Shown one piece after another: positions 46,630 through 57,205 of a DNA stretch of 64,000 nt (positions within the stretch are counted from its first letter, which is position 1; each line of letters starts with the position of its first letter). The stretch lies in contig NC_063172.1 in assembly GCF_023159225.1 (NCBI RefSeq), positions 43,281,832 through 43,345,831 of the forward strand. The letters run 5' to 3'. Under the pieces are notes generated by a model. The model was not told where the DNA came from. It saw nothing but the letters and a program-made list of their open reading frames with translations, and made no database searches. This DNA is from Perognathus longimembris pacificus (Eukaryota > Chordata > Mammalia > Rodentia > Heteromyidae). The translations under genes were made by a program, and so were the position numbers.

Positions 46630-47373
46630 TTTTTTTAATTATTTCTTTTTCTTTTTTTTTTCTTTTTTTAAAATTTTTATTATAAAACTGATGTACAGAG
46701 AGGTTACAGTTTCATACGTTAGGCATTGGATACATTTATTGTACTGTTTGTTACCTTGTCCCTCATACCCCCCTCCCCCCTCCCCCTGTCCCCCCCTGAG
46801 GTGTTCAGTTCACTTACACCAAACAGTTTTGCAAGTATTGCTTTTGTTGTTGTTTCTCGTATTTTACCCTTTGTCTCTCAATTTTGGTATTCCCTTTGAA
46901 TTTCCTAATTCTAATACCAGTACACACTGTTTCCCATACACTCAGATAAGATTACAGAGATAGTGTAGATACAATCACAAGAAGGTGATACACGAACATC
47001 ATCAATAGTAGAAACTACAGATACACATGGGATGTTGAAAGTAGTTACAACTCTGATATAACAATCATTTTCATAAAATGGAGTTCATTTCACTTAGCAT
47101 CATCTTATGTGATCATAAGGGTATAGCTATTGGGCTCTTGTGATCCTCTGCTGTGACTTGCCTAAACCTGTGCTAATTATTCCCAATAAGGGAGGCCATA
47201 GAGTCCATGTTTCTTTGGGTCTGGCTCACTTCACTTAGTATAATTTTTTCCAAGCCCTTCCATTTCCTTACAAATGGGGCAATGTCATTCTTTCTGATAG
47301 AGGCATAAAATTCCATTGTGTATATGTACCACATTTTCCTGATCCATTCGTCTACGGAGGGGCATCTGGGTTG
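46630..47373 (-). mobile_element. 5'-truncated L1 (SLIGNN lineage), antisense
   Basis: A reverse poly(A) (T/C run), 3' UTR and ORF2 C-terminal end. Direct repeats GAAACCAAAGATTCT (46615-46629) and GAAACCAGAGATTCT (47374-47388) differ at one base. Confidence 0.95.
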
Positions 47374-47647
47374 GAAACCAGAGATTCTAACAATTATGTT
47401 GGGGCTGGCCTAGGGTTATCCAACTGTTTAAAAAGAGAAGGAAATTACTTTTAAGTTTCTCTTTATCTTTTTGTCTTATTTTGTCTATTGGGATTCTGAG
47501 TAATATTTCACTGAAAGATTTTTATGTCTTTAAAAAGTCCATCCAAGAGCTGAAGGAATAACTCCATGGTAGAGCAGAATTGGAAAAGCATCAGTACAAT
47601 GTTAGCTAAAGGTATACCTTTTAAAAGTTTGACTTTCTTATGTCTTT

Positions 47648-47850
47648 GATTCATCTGCACCTAAATATAGCCAGCTGTGGTACTTCCCCTTGGTGGTGAC
47701 CAAAGGCAAGGCTATGGGGCACTAGTGGCTCACACCTGTAATCCTAGATACTCAGCAGCCTGAGATCTGAAGATCATGGCTCAAAGCCAGCCTGGGCAGT
47801 AAAGTCCATGAGACTTTTATCTCCAATAAATTACCAGGAAAGAAGAAAGA
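47648..47850. repeat. Right arm of an inverted duplication
   Basis: The reverse-complement partner of 45882-46090. It starts near ttcatctgcacctaaatata, covers the same flank and ends in the same B1 linker with the shared variant caataaattaccagg. Confidence 0.8.
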
Positions 47851-47993
47851 AGGGAGGGAAGGAAGGGAGGGAGAGAAGGAGGAAGGGAGGAAGGAAGGAA
47901 GGAAGGAAGGAAGGAAGGAAGGAAGGAAGGAAGGAAGGAAGGAAGGAAGGAAGGAAGAAGAAGGAAGGAAGGAAGGAAAGAAGGAAGGAAGGA
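47835..47993. repeat. (GGAA)n microsatellite between two SINE arms
   Basis: GGAA units sit between the B1 half (47711-47834) and the Geo half (47994-48049) of one SINE. The array grew from the internal A-rich linker. Confidence 0.95.
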
Positions 47994-48050
47994 GCTGTGG
48001 CTCAAGTGGTAGAGCCCTAGCCTCCAGCGAAAAAGAACCCAGGCTCTAAG

Positions 48051-48336
48051 TGTAAGGTCTACCCCCGAGGGCTCCTGGCACATGCCCCTTACCTGGTTAA
48101 GTCTCCTCCCAGTTACCTGGGTAACCGGCATACCTGGAAGCAGTTACTTCCACCTTCTCTGAAGTCACATCCTAATCCACCTGGCCACACCTCCCTGCCC
48201 CTGCCCTAGATAAGGCAGGGCCAGGCAGGGGTCGCCCATTCTCTCCCGCCAGCAGTTCAGGTATAAACTTTTCTCTCCTGCGGGAGTACCACGTGGCATT
48301 CTCCTTTATGGGCTACCTACTTTAATAAACCTTACA
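48051..48336 (+). mobile_element. Solo LTR, 5-bp duplication family (copy 2)
   Basis: Starts TGTAAGG and ends CTTACA. The flanks CTAAG (48046-48050) and CTAAC (48337-48341) form a one-mismatch 5-bp duplication. It has TTACCTGGGTAACCGGCATA and AATAAA just before the end. It is about 100 bp shorter than copy 1. Confidence 0.75.
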
Positions 48337-48344
48337 CTAACTTC

Positions 48345-49510
48345 AAGCTCCATGGGTAGCAAGAACAAAAAAGGACAGAGCAGTTCTGGACACATGGTTT
48401 AGGGAGAATGACTGCTCTGGGTCTCTCTTCTAAAGCTCATTCCTGGCTCTCAGAATCCAGCCGCTAGGCAGTGACAGAGGCCACCTGCAGTCATTGCTCC
48501 AACCAGAGCTCCAGCAGAGAGTGAATGAGCAACTGGATTCTCCAGCCTACTGGAGTCCCTGATGCAACACTGAGTCAGCTGGGAGCGGTCAATCTGCCCA
48601 CTGGGCACAGGCAGCAGCAGCAGCAATGAGCCCTCAGTATGCTGACAGGACTGTGGTGTCACCACATAGCCAGGGCAGTGACATCAGCACACAGACAGGG
48701 CTGTGACTGTAGCACCATAGCTGATGGGAAGCCCTGGCCCTCGCTGTTCTTTGATGTCACCTCCCTCCGTCTAGGCACCTGCCCTCCCCCCCCAACAGCA
48801 CCCCCACACAGCAAGTGAGCAACATGACAAGGGGCAAAGTAGATTTGTGGCAAGCAAATTCTCCACGGAGAAGAAACCACATTTGAAAAGCAGGAAATTT
48901 CACCGTGGCTTTGCTCACATGTGCCCCCATCTGGACCCAGCACAGGGAAATCACTGGAAGTCACCCAACTCTTCCTCCATCTTGACAATAGGGAACCAAG
49001 GGGTACTGGGAGGTACTGGGTTCTGTCTCCCCTGGGCTCAGAGACTGAGGGGACCACCGCATGTTTTCAGGCATCAGGCTGGAGGCCTCTGAAAGCAGTG
49101 GAGCTCTGCTGAGCCCTGACTTTAGTGAGACTCAGGGCAGTGAAAGGCAGCTGGCAGGTTCGGGAACACACGCCAGGCTGAAGTAAGAGCCACCCTCAAC
49201 TACCCGGAGAATGAGCTCAGAGATCAGAGGAACAGAATTGATAGTCTGGGGGGTGGGGGGGGAGAGGCCGCGGGAACACCTCTCTCAAGCCTGGTCAAGT
49301 AACTTTTTACAAATGAATGTAGACATTTCAATGGCAGAAAAAAAAATAATCATTTCATCAAATGGTGCTGTTGTAATAACTGAATTTTCATGTTTACAAG
49401 AATGAAGTTGGACTTACTTGATCCCAAATACAAAAAGTGATTCCATATGCAAAAATTAAGTCAAAATGAATTAAAGGCCTAACTGCAAGCACTAAAAGCT
49501 ATAGAACCCA
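48345..49510. other. GC-richer intergenic stretch, nothing identified
   Basis: Open frames here lack family character and overlap on both strands. A short GCA repeat lies near 48610. No repeat family recognised. Confidence 0.4.
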
Positions 49511-49511
49511 A

Positions 49512-49745
49512 GACAGGCACTGGTGGCTCATCCTGAGTAGCTAATCCCAGCTAGAGGCTGAGATTTGAGGATTAGATTTGAAGCCAGCCCCTGTAAGAAA
49601 GTCTGTGAGACTCTTACCTTCAATTAACCACCAGGAAACCAAAAGTGGAGCTGTATCTCAAACTGGTAGAGCATCAAGCTTTAAGCAAAAAAGATCAGGG
49701 GAAAGGCCCAGGCCCTGAGTTCAAGCCCAATGACAGACAACACCT
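49512..49745 (+). repeat. B1-like/Geo SINE
   Basis: B1 half (caggcactggtggctcat), linker (ttcaattaaccaccagg) and Geo half (cccaggccctgagttcaagc). Confidence 0.8.
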
Positions 49746-49807
49746 GCCCCCCCCCCAACCAAAAACAACAACCTGTGAAACTTAAGAGTAAAAGACAGGC
49801 ATACATC

Positions 49808-50015
49808 TTTTTTTTTTTGCCAGTCCTGGGGCTTGGGTTCAGGGCCTAAGCACTGTCCCTGGCTTTTTTTATTTTTCTCAAGGCTAACACTATGCCACTT
49901 GAACCACAGCACCACTTCTGGCCTTTTTGTATATACGTTGTACTGAGGAATCGAACCCAGGGATTCATGTATACAAGGCAAGAACTCTTGCCACTAGGCC
50001 ATATTCCCAGCTTAA
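49808..50015 (-). repeat. IDL-Geo SINE, antisense
   Basis: A reverse two-arm element with the TTGCCACTAGGCCATATTCC end. Confidence 0.9.
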
Positions 50016-50300
50016 GCTAAATCTTTATGGCTTTGGGTTAGATACTAAATTGGTAAATACAACACAAAAGTATAAGCAACAGCTACAGGCATAGCTATGT
50101 ATGTAACCCAACAATTTTTGATCCTTGGTAAACAACCAAGAAAAATGAAAGTATATGTTCTTCCACAAGTTTGCTAATGAATGCCCACAGTCGTATTATT
50201 CCTGATAAACAATTAGTGTTAATGATCCAAATGTGCATTAATGAGTATGAATAGATAAAATATGATATGTCAATACAATGGAATAGTATTAAGCAATAGA

Positions 50301-50686
50301 TGAAAGGTTCTCCAGGAAGGAAACCCGCCACATGGTTCAGGCAGAAAGGACTCTATTGGGGGGGAAGCAAACTGCCAGCCCACACAAGATGGAGGCGAGG
50401 GAAGACAGAGGGGAAGGAAGAGGGAAACAGAAAAATAAAAGCAAGAGAGAGTAAGAGAGAAAAAGGAAGAGAGAAAGAGAGAAAAGGAATGAGAGTGGAG
50501 ACTAGTGTTGAGCCAGATTATATAGGAAAAAGTAGGAGATATAGCCAAGTAGATTGGATGTGACCTTAGAGAAGGAGGAGGTAACTGCCTCCAGGTATGC
50601 CAGTTACCTAGGTAACTCAGGTACTGGGTGCAGACTTAAACAGTGGGGGGAATCTGCATGGAGCCCTCCAGGAGGTGAACCTTACA
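50301..50686 (-). mobile_element. Solo LTR, 5-bp duplication family, antisense (copy 3)
   Basis: On the minus strand it starts TGTAAGGTTCACC and has the shared TTACCTAGGTAACTGGCATA block. It ends CTTTCA. Flanks ATAGA (50296-50300) and ATAAA (50687-50691) form a one-mismatch duplication. Its 3' half differs from copies 1 and 2, and the polyadenylation signal is AATAGA. Confidence 0.7.
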
Positions 50687-50913
50687 ATAAAGAAAAATGA
50701 AGTAGTAAAAATATCCTATACTATAGGTGAATCCTGTAGCCATATATTAGAAGACTCCATTTATTTGAAATGTCCAAAATAATCCATTGTGATTATGAAA
50801 GACAACTCAGGGGACCCTGATAGTGCTGAAACTATCCTATATTTTTTACTTCAATTGTAGATATAGCAACCTATATTATGTAATTGAAGTACATAGAACT
50901 AAATACACATACA

Positions 50914-50917
<4 letters not shown>

Positions 50918-50947
<30 letters not shown>
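50918..50947. repeat. (AT)n microsatellite
   Basis: About 15 perfect AT units. Confidence 0.97.
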
Positions 50948-50953
<6 letters not shown>

Positions 50954-50982
50954 CAGATACAAGTAAAAAATCTGAGTAAGAT

Positions 50983-51357
50983 TGATTCCTGCCTTATTCT
51001 CATGGTCAAGCAAGACAACAAGCTTGACTACAAGCCTGTCCCAGGCAGTTATTCCAATCTGGGCCGAGCCAAGGATACCACCCTTAGTCCCCAGGGCACA
51101 AAAGCCCTCACCCCAGGGGGAGCATTCCACTGTGGGCCTGGCCAAGGACATCACCCTGGGCCTCCAAGAGACCACACCCATTTTCTATTTCTGCTTCCTT
51201 GTTAAGCCCGATATAAGTCCACCCCAACATCCAGTCCCCTGCACAACCTCCCATCCCACCAGAAGGTCTGTCCCCCTCACTGTTCCTCAATAAACAGTCT
51301 TCCCCAGTTAAGAATCCAGTCTGGCCTATTTCTCCTCCGTTCTCCATTTTCCCAACA
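50983..51357 (+). mobile_element. Solo LTR with 4-bp duplication
   Basis: Starts TGATTCC, ends AACA, flanked by AGAT (50979-50982, 51358-51361). It has a TATA-like GATATAAG near 51211 and AATAAA near 51289, about 70 bp before the end. The layout is that of a gammaretrovirus-like LTR, and it is unrelated to the other LTRs here. No internal sequence remains. Confidence 0.8.
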
Positions 51358-51659
51358 AGATTGATTATATCCATGTCAATATTCTAGCTTTTATCTTATG
51401 CTATTTTACAAAATAATATCATAGAGAGAAATTGAAAGAGGTTTCATAGACTGTCACTATGCTTACTGTATATAAATTCTGCAGTTTTCTCAAAATAGAA
51501 AGGTTTTAAATAAAAATAGAAAATTTGACCAGAAAAAAAGAGAAAAATGTTTTAAAGGATCAATTGGTTTAAAAGACATAAAGCATAATGCAGACAAAAA
51601 TAGAAACATTACAGTTATTTTTCACTAGTGTCAATATGAATTAAAGCATCCATCAGTAA

Positions 51660-51739
51660 CTCAGCTTTTTCCCGCATGTCTGATGCTTTGTCACTTGGGC
51701 CATGCCTTCATTTCTGTTTTTTGCTGATTAGTTAGATAT
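51660..51739 (-). repeat. Antisense B1-Geo SINE, first part, split by insertions
   Basis: The reverse pattern (tttgtcacttgggccatgcc) breaks off at 51739 and resumes at 52728-52805 (tgagcagctaggattacagg). Three later units inserted at this point. Confidence 0.65.
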
Positions 51740-51753
51740 AAGAATTTATTTTA

Positions 51754-51965
51754 GGGGCAGGGAATATGACCTAATGGCAAGAGTGCTTGCCTCCATACAT
51801 GAAGCCCTGGGTTCAATTCCTCAGCACCGCATATATACAAAATGGCCAGAAGTGGCCCTGTAGCTCAAGTGGCAGAGTGCTAGCCTTGAGCAAAAAAGAA
51901 GCCAGGGACAGTACTCATGACCTGAGTTTAAGGCCCAGGACTGGCAGGAAAAAAAAAAAAAAAGA
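51754..51965 (+). repeat. IDL-Geo SINE fused to an L1 3' end
   Basis: A complete IDL-Geo with an A-rich tail. The flank AAGAATTTATTTTA (51740-51753) recurs, with one mismatch, only after the L1 at 52601-52614. SINE and L1 therefore share one duplication. Confidence 0.9.
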
Positions 51966-52600
51966 AAAGAAAAAAGAAAATGGAAGGACTTGGAAAATGT
52001 TATACTAAGTGAAGTGAGCCAGACCCAAAGAAACATGGAATCTATGGTCTCCCTTATTGGAAATAATTAGTACAGGTTTAGGCAAGTCATAGCAGAGCAT
52101 CACAAGGCCCAATAGCTATACCCTTATGAACACATAAGATGATGCTAAGTGAAATGAACTCCATGTTATGGAAACAATTGTTATATCACAGTTGTAACTA
52201 CTTTCAACATCCTATGTGTATCTGTAGCTTCTATTATTGATGATGTTCTTGTATCACCTTCCTGTGGTTGTACCTACACTATCTCTGCAATCTTAGCTGA
52301 GTATATTGGAAACCGTGTTTACTGGTATTGGAAGTAGGAAATTGAAAGGGAATACCAAATTTGAGAGACACAGGGTAAAAAAAGAGAAACAACTACAAAA
52401 GCAATACTTGCAAAACTGTTTGGTGTAAGTGAACTGAACACCTCCGGGGGTGGGGGGGAGGAACGGAAAGGGGGGGAAGGAGGGGGGTATGAGGGACAAG
52501 GTAACAAACAGTACAAGAAATGTATCCAACGCTTAACGTATGAAACTGTAACCTCTCTGTACATCAGTTTGATAATAAAAATTTGAAAAAAAATTTAAAA
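51966..52600 (+). mobile_element. L1 3' end joined to the upstream SINE tail
   Basis: Starts in the final ORF2p codons (tggaaggacttggaaaatg), ends SLIGNN-stop, 3' UTR and poly(A). The right flank AAGAATCTATTTTA pairs with 51740-51753. Confidence 0.93.
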
Positions 52601-52614
52601 AAGAATCTATTTTA

Positions 52615-52714
52615 GGATGGGAATGTGGCTTAGAGGTAGAGTGCGTGCCTAGCATGCATGAAGCCCTGGGTTCAATTCCTCAGGACCACATAAACAGGAA
52701 AAGAAAAAGAGAGA
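52615..52714 (+). repeat. IDL monomer SINE at the same target site
   Basis: Left arm only (gggaatgtggcttagaggta, gggttcaattcctcaggacc). Flanks AAGAATCTATTTTA (52601-52614) and GAGAATTTATTTAT (52715-52728) match apart from small differences. Confidence 0.8.
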
Positions 52715-52809
52715 GAGAATTTATTTATCTTCTCAGGCTGGTTCCAACTCTAAATCCTCAGATTGAGCAGCTAGGATTACAGGTGTGAGCTATAGGTGTC
52801 CTACTAAAC

Positions 52810-54080
52810 AACAAGGTTTTTGAAAGGCAATAAATGAATGAGGAAATATTGGACAAAGCAATAACATTATAGTGCTAACAAAATAACAGCTAATGAGTAT
52901 CAAATTATGGACACAGTGAATGTGAAGATTTAGTAGAAAATTATATAGAAGATAATATGATAGATAAACATAATTATAAGAATAAGTAATACATCTTAAT
53001 TTAACCATCCTTGAAAGAAAAAGATATATTCAAAGATATAATAATAGAGAGTCATTCAGTTTTTTAAGATATTATTGAAACTGGAGATAAAAAGTAAATA
53101 AAATATTCCAAGAATATTTAAATCCAACTATCAACATCAAAATCTATACTATGTATGTTATTGAGCTTCAGAAAAACAGGAAAAAAATCTACCAACAAAA
53201 TAAATCACCTACTAGGCGGACGATCAAATTGGTTCAGACTGCCAAAAAATCATGGAACAGTGAAATGAGGTTTACTCTCAGTAGAATATTGGTCTATATA
53301 GCACTTACCCCAAACAAGTGTAAGCAATAAAAACAATGAGGCAGAAAACTGAAGCTATTAGCTTTTGCCATGAAAGTACAACAGAGTTTGAGAAAAGTTA
53401 AATGAAACTGGAAGTGGCATAAAGTTGATTGTGAGACAGGATGCATATCTTAGGGAACAAAATACACTTACTGTAAACCAGCAGTTGTTTTTGTGACCAG
53501 AATTTTACCACAATCTTCCACATTCCTATAAAGAAATAGCTCATTTAGTGGTGGTAAAACTAATGCTTAATGAGGTTAACATGCTCTGAATCACACAGGT
53601 CCATAATTTGAACTCTGTTCTACCTAATGCAAGGCCAATTCTTACTTCATGAAGCCATATAATCTTGTATCTAGATGTAGAGATTGACTCTGTGTGATTT
53701 CAGCTTTCTTCTTTTGCTTATTTTTCCCTACACCAAACAATGGTATGTTGCTCTTTTTACTAAAGAAAACTAGGAATATTTAAAGGTTCACATCCAGGAT
53801 TCTTTTTCATAGATACAACTTAAACTAATCTTGAAATTTTAACTGTCTTCTTGCCAGTATAATGGTTGAAGTTGATTGATCATTCATTTGCAATCTTAGT
53901 ATATACATGTATGTTTACTCACATTATTACTCTTTTGGCAGGTAGGGACATTAAAAACAAAATATAGCAATAATAATTACAAATTCAGAAATTAAATTGG
54001 CTATGTTTTACTAGTCTAGACTGTCACAGTCCAATGTTGGACATCTGTCTATGCCTCTGGCTTTTTCCTTATTTGAGTAG
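52810..54080. other. AT-rich intergenic stretch, nothing identified
   Basis: No gene, RNA or repeat family recognised. Confidence 0.5.
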
Positions 54081-54083
54081 CAA

Positions 54084-54124
<41 letters not shown>
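54084..54124. repeat. (CA)n microsatellite
   Basis: About 20 CA units. Confidence 0.98.
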
Positions 54125-54128
<4 letters not shown>

Positions 54129-54281
54129 CACTAATTGCAGAGGACACAATAAAGCTGTGTGCAATAGACAGGACATACACTAATCCAGGGAAAATACCAC
54201 TCTTGGTGGCATCTTCCCACATAGAGCACAACATGGCTCTACATGTGGGCTTAGTCAGAAATAAAGCTTCCTGAGACTGGG

Positions 54282-54290
54282 AAGATGGCG
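54282..54290 (+). promoter_or_regulatory. YY1-type site at the L1 5' end
   Basis: AAGATGGCG lies within the first bases of the element. A YY1 site at this place sets transcription start in human L1, so the same role is inferred here. Confidence 0.6.
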
Positions 54291-55472
54291 CCGCCACAGT
54301 AGGGAGGCACCCCAACTCGCTCCAACTGAATAGTGAGCTGGGAACTCCAGCACCCAACACCCCATCAAGAATCCAGCAAACCCAACAACCAGAAGCAACA
54401 GAGGAACACAGGAAATGAAAAATAACAAAAAAAGAAGGGCCTATAACCAGCACGGAGCAGGAAAATCTCTAGGGTACCCCTCCCACACCCACAGACCATG
54501 GCCTGAACAGGGCCAGGCTGGGAAAGGGGACACGGCGCCAGCAAACCAACTGCCAAAAAGTCAGGCCAGGAGCACAGAGTCCAGACAGCAGGAGCTCCAC
54601 AGACCCCAGATCTGAGTGCAGACCGACAGAGACACCGGAGCTGTGGGACCGAACGGCCGGGATCGGACATAAGCAGCAGGGGAACCGGCAGCACAGAAGG
54701 GGAGAGCCGGGGCCACCACCACCAAACGACCAATTGCCACACCCCAGCACCACAGCCCTGAAAAGCCCACGGTGGCACGGGACCCTCACACAATCCAGGA
54801 CCAGTAAGTTCCCCATTACCCCTCCCCCCCATGGGAGACCAGCTCTAGCAGAGACCCAAAACCTACAAGAAAGCTAGAGCTCCCTCCCTCCTGCTCCCTA
54901 CCCCTAGGGAACAAAGGAGCCACAAATCAGGTGGCAAAAGGTCCCTACAGACTCTGGGAGGACACAGGAGCTAGCAGGGGTGCAGCAGCACCAAGGCGGC
55001 AGAGGAAGCTGAGCTGGGCCGCACTGGCCCCGCCCCCACCCCAACAGGGGCCTGGGGATGGGTGGGCATTGGAAGCACCACCTAAGGCATCTGGTCCTCG
55101 TGGATTTTTTAAATAGGATTGCTGGTGGGCAATAGCAGCACAGCAGGAAAAACTGGGCCCGAACACACGCCCCCCTCGCAGCTGAGGCACAGAGTCTGTG
55201 GGCACCAACCCATGCCTGGACAGTAGGCCCTGCTGGGGCTCACATATACCACCCCCCACAACAAACTCATGAGAGGGCACAAGCACCCTCCAACAGCTCG
55301 GGGCAGCACACCCCCAGAGAAAGCACTAGAGTGCACATGCACGCCCCCCCCCCCCAGGGTCAGCGTGGGCCAGCGTGGGCCAGCGTGCTAGCCCTCCAGC
55401 AAGCAGACATCCGGCCCAACCCTCCACAGGAGCTCACAAGCAGGCAAACCACAACTCTCGCTCTGATAGGCG

Positions 55473-55690
55473 CACCTCACACAGGTGGGCAGGGCCCCCC
55501 AGCGGCAGTGCCCGCTCTATCTGGTAGGCCCACTCCACACTGGTGGGCAGAGCACCGCTGCAGCAGCGCCTGCTCTGCTACGCACATCTCCCACAGGTGG
55601 GTGGGCCACCCCTCAAAAACACTGGCCCCGGGGAAATCCACACAAGTGGGCTAGCTGCCTCTCAGCCGCAAATCTTAATCTGAGAGGTGA
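55473..55690. repeat. Tandem subrepeats in the L1 5' UTR
   Basis: Degenerate units of about 52-58 bp recur near 55473, 55531, 55583 and 55637, each with a C(A/T)C-ACAGGTGGGC-like core followed by a GC-rich part. A 10-bp repeat (ggccagcgtg, three times) lies upstream at 55359-55388. Confidence 0.55.
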
Positions 55691-56068
55691 GCTCCTCACA
55701 CCAAGGTACCGAGTGGAAAAAAGAACCAAAGACCAGAAAAGCCTCCATGCCACGATGAATCAGCGACCAGCAAACCCCCACCAGGGGCACGCTAGGGTCA
55801 GAACAACATGACGGCAGGACACTATCCCGCAGAGAAAGACACAGAACCTACCCACCCCCAAGTGCACAGAGGGTGACCACACCAGCAACAACCGAGATGG
55901 TCATGCTCACCCATTGGGCAGTGAGTTCAACAATCAAACTAAAACCCAGAGCGAGGACACAAACAAGATTCCCACTAACGGACCAGCGGGAACCAGCACA
56001 AAGTCAACCCAAGGAAACCACATATAGATCTCCAGATGCGCAAATCACAAAGAAATATTACAAATTAA

Positions 56069-57163
56069 ATGAAAGGTCAAGCCAACTTGCCAGCTCCAAA
56101 AAGCAGTACGACCGAAGAGGAAATGGAGAATAAAAAAAGAACCGAGGCTATGATAGCAGAAATGATGGAAAGCCTCAGAAATGAAATCACAAAGCAATTC
56201 CAGGAGTTTAGAGTGGAAGTCTCGAAGGCCATCCAGGAAACCAAGAAACAAATGGAAGCAAGAATGGATACAATGCAAACCTCCCTTAAAAAAGACCTTA
56301 ACATCCTGAGAAGTGAAATACATGAAAAAATAGATGTAAAATACAACTCTTTAAAGGAAGAAATTTCCACGATCAGAGCTGATCTGGCAACCATAAATAG
56401 CTCCCTGACATCCATAAACTCCGCACTTGAATCCACAGCACAAAGAATTGACCATATGGAAGCCAGAATTTCTCTCTTGGACGATGATGCAGCCAACAAG
56501 GACCAGAAAATTACCACACTCCAAGAAACGGTAAAGCTCCAGGGCAGACTAATCCAGGAGCTAGTGGACAAAGACAAGAGATATAATCTGCGCATAAGTG
56601 GGATAGAAGAAGGAGCTGAATACCAGAGCAGAGGGCTTCAACATATTTTCATTAAAGTGATTGCAGAAAACTTCCCCAATCTCACAAGGGACCTCACCCA
56701 GGTAGCCAAAGCCTATAGGACGCCTGGCAGACCAGACCTTAGAAAATCCTCGCCCAGGCACATAATAATCAAGACTACAGATCTCAAGAATAAAGAGCAA
56801 ATTTTGAATTCAGCCAAAATGAAGAAAGAAATTTACTATAATGGGAAGAGGATCCGAATAACAGCAGACCTCTCCACACAAACCTACCACGCGTGATGAG
56901 AATGGAAGAACACCATCCAAGCCCTGCAGGACAACAACTGCCAACCTAGAATAAAATATCCAGCGAAGCTGGAGTTCATATTCGAGGAGAAAACCAGGTC
57001 TTTCCATAGGAAAGAGGATCTAAAGGAGTATGTGAATAAAAAACCAGCCCTTCAGCGAATTCTAAGAGGGGAACCCCACCCAAAAGAAATCATACAGGAC
57101 ACACAGACAGAAACAGAAAGAAACTACAAAAACCAGAACCCAACAGAAAGAGCAGCTCACTAA
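56069..57163 (+). pseudogene. L1 ORF1 with two adjacent TGA stops
   Basis: ORF1p is the RNA-binding chaperone of L1. The open part (275 codons) has an N-terminal coiled coil with heptads (about residues 20-170), then an RRM-like domain with RYNLRISGIEEG and a basic C-terminal start (RIRITADLS). TGA-TGA at 56894-56899 interrupts it. The same frame then continues with C-terminal-domain sequence (EWKNTIQALQ, CQPRIKYPAK) to TAA at 57161, for a total of 364 codons, close to the usual L1 ORF1 length. Tandem TGA fits CpG decay of two Arg codons (inference). Confidence 0.9.
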
Positions 57164-57205
57164 AGACAAGAAAAAAAAAAGAGAAAAAAATAGCCTAACA
57201 GGAAA

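Noticed and set aside
48659..49057. Minus-strand 132-residue frame in a GC-richer stretch
   Set aside because: Several overlapping frames exist on both strands here, and composition alone explains the length.
54365..55342. Several 60-155 residue frames
   Set aside because: They lie in the GC-rich non-coding L1 5' UTR.
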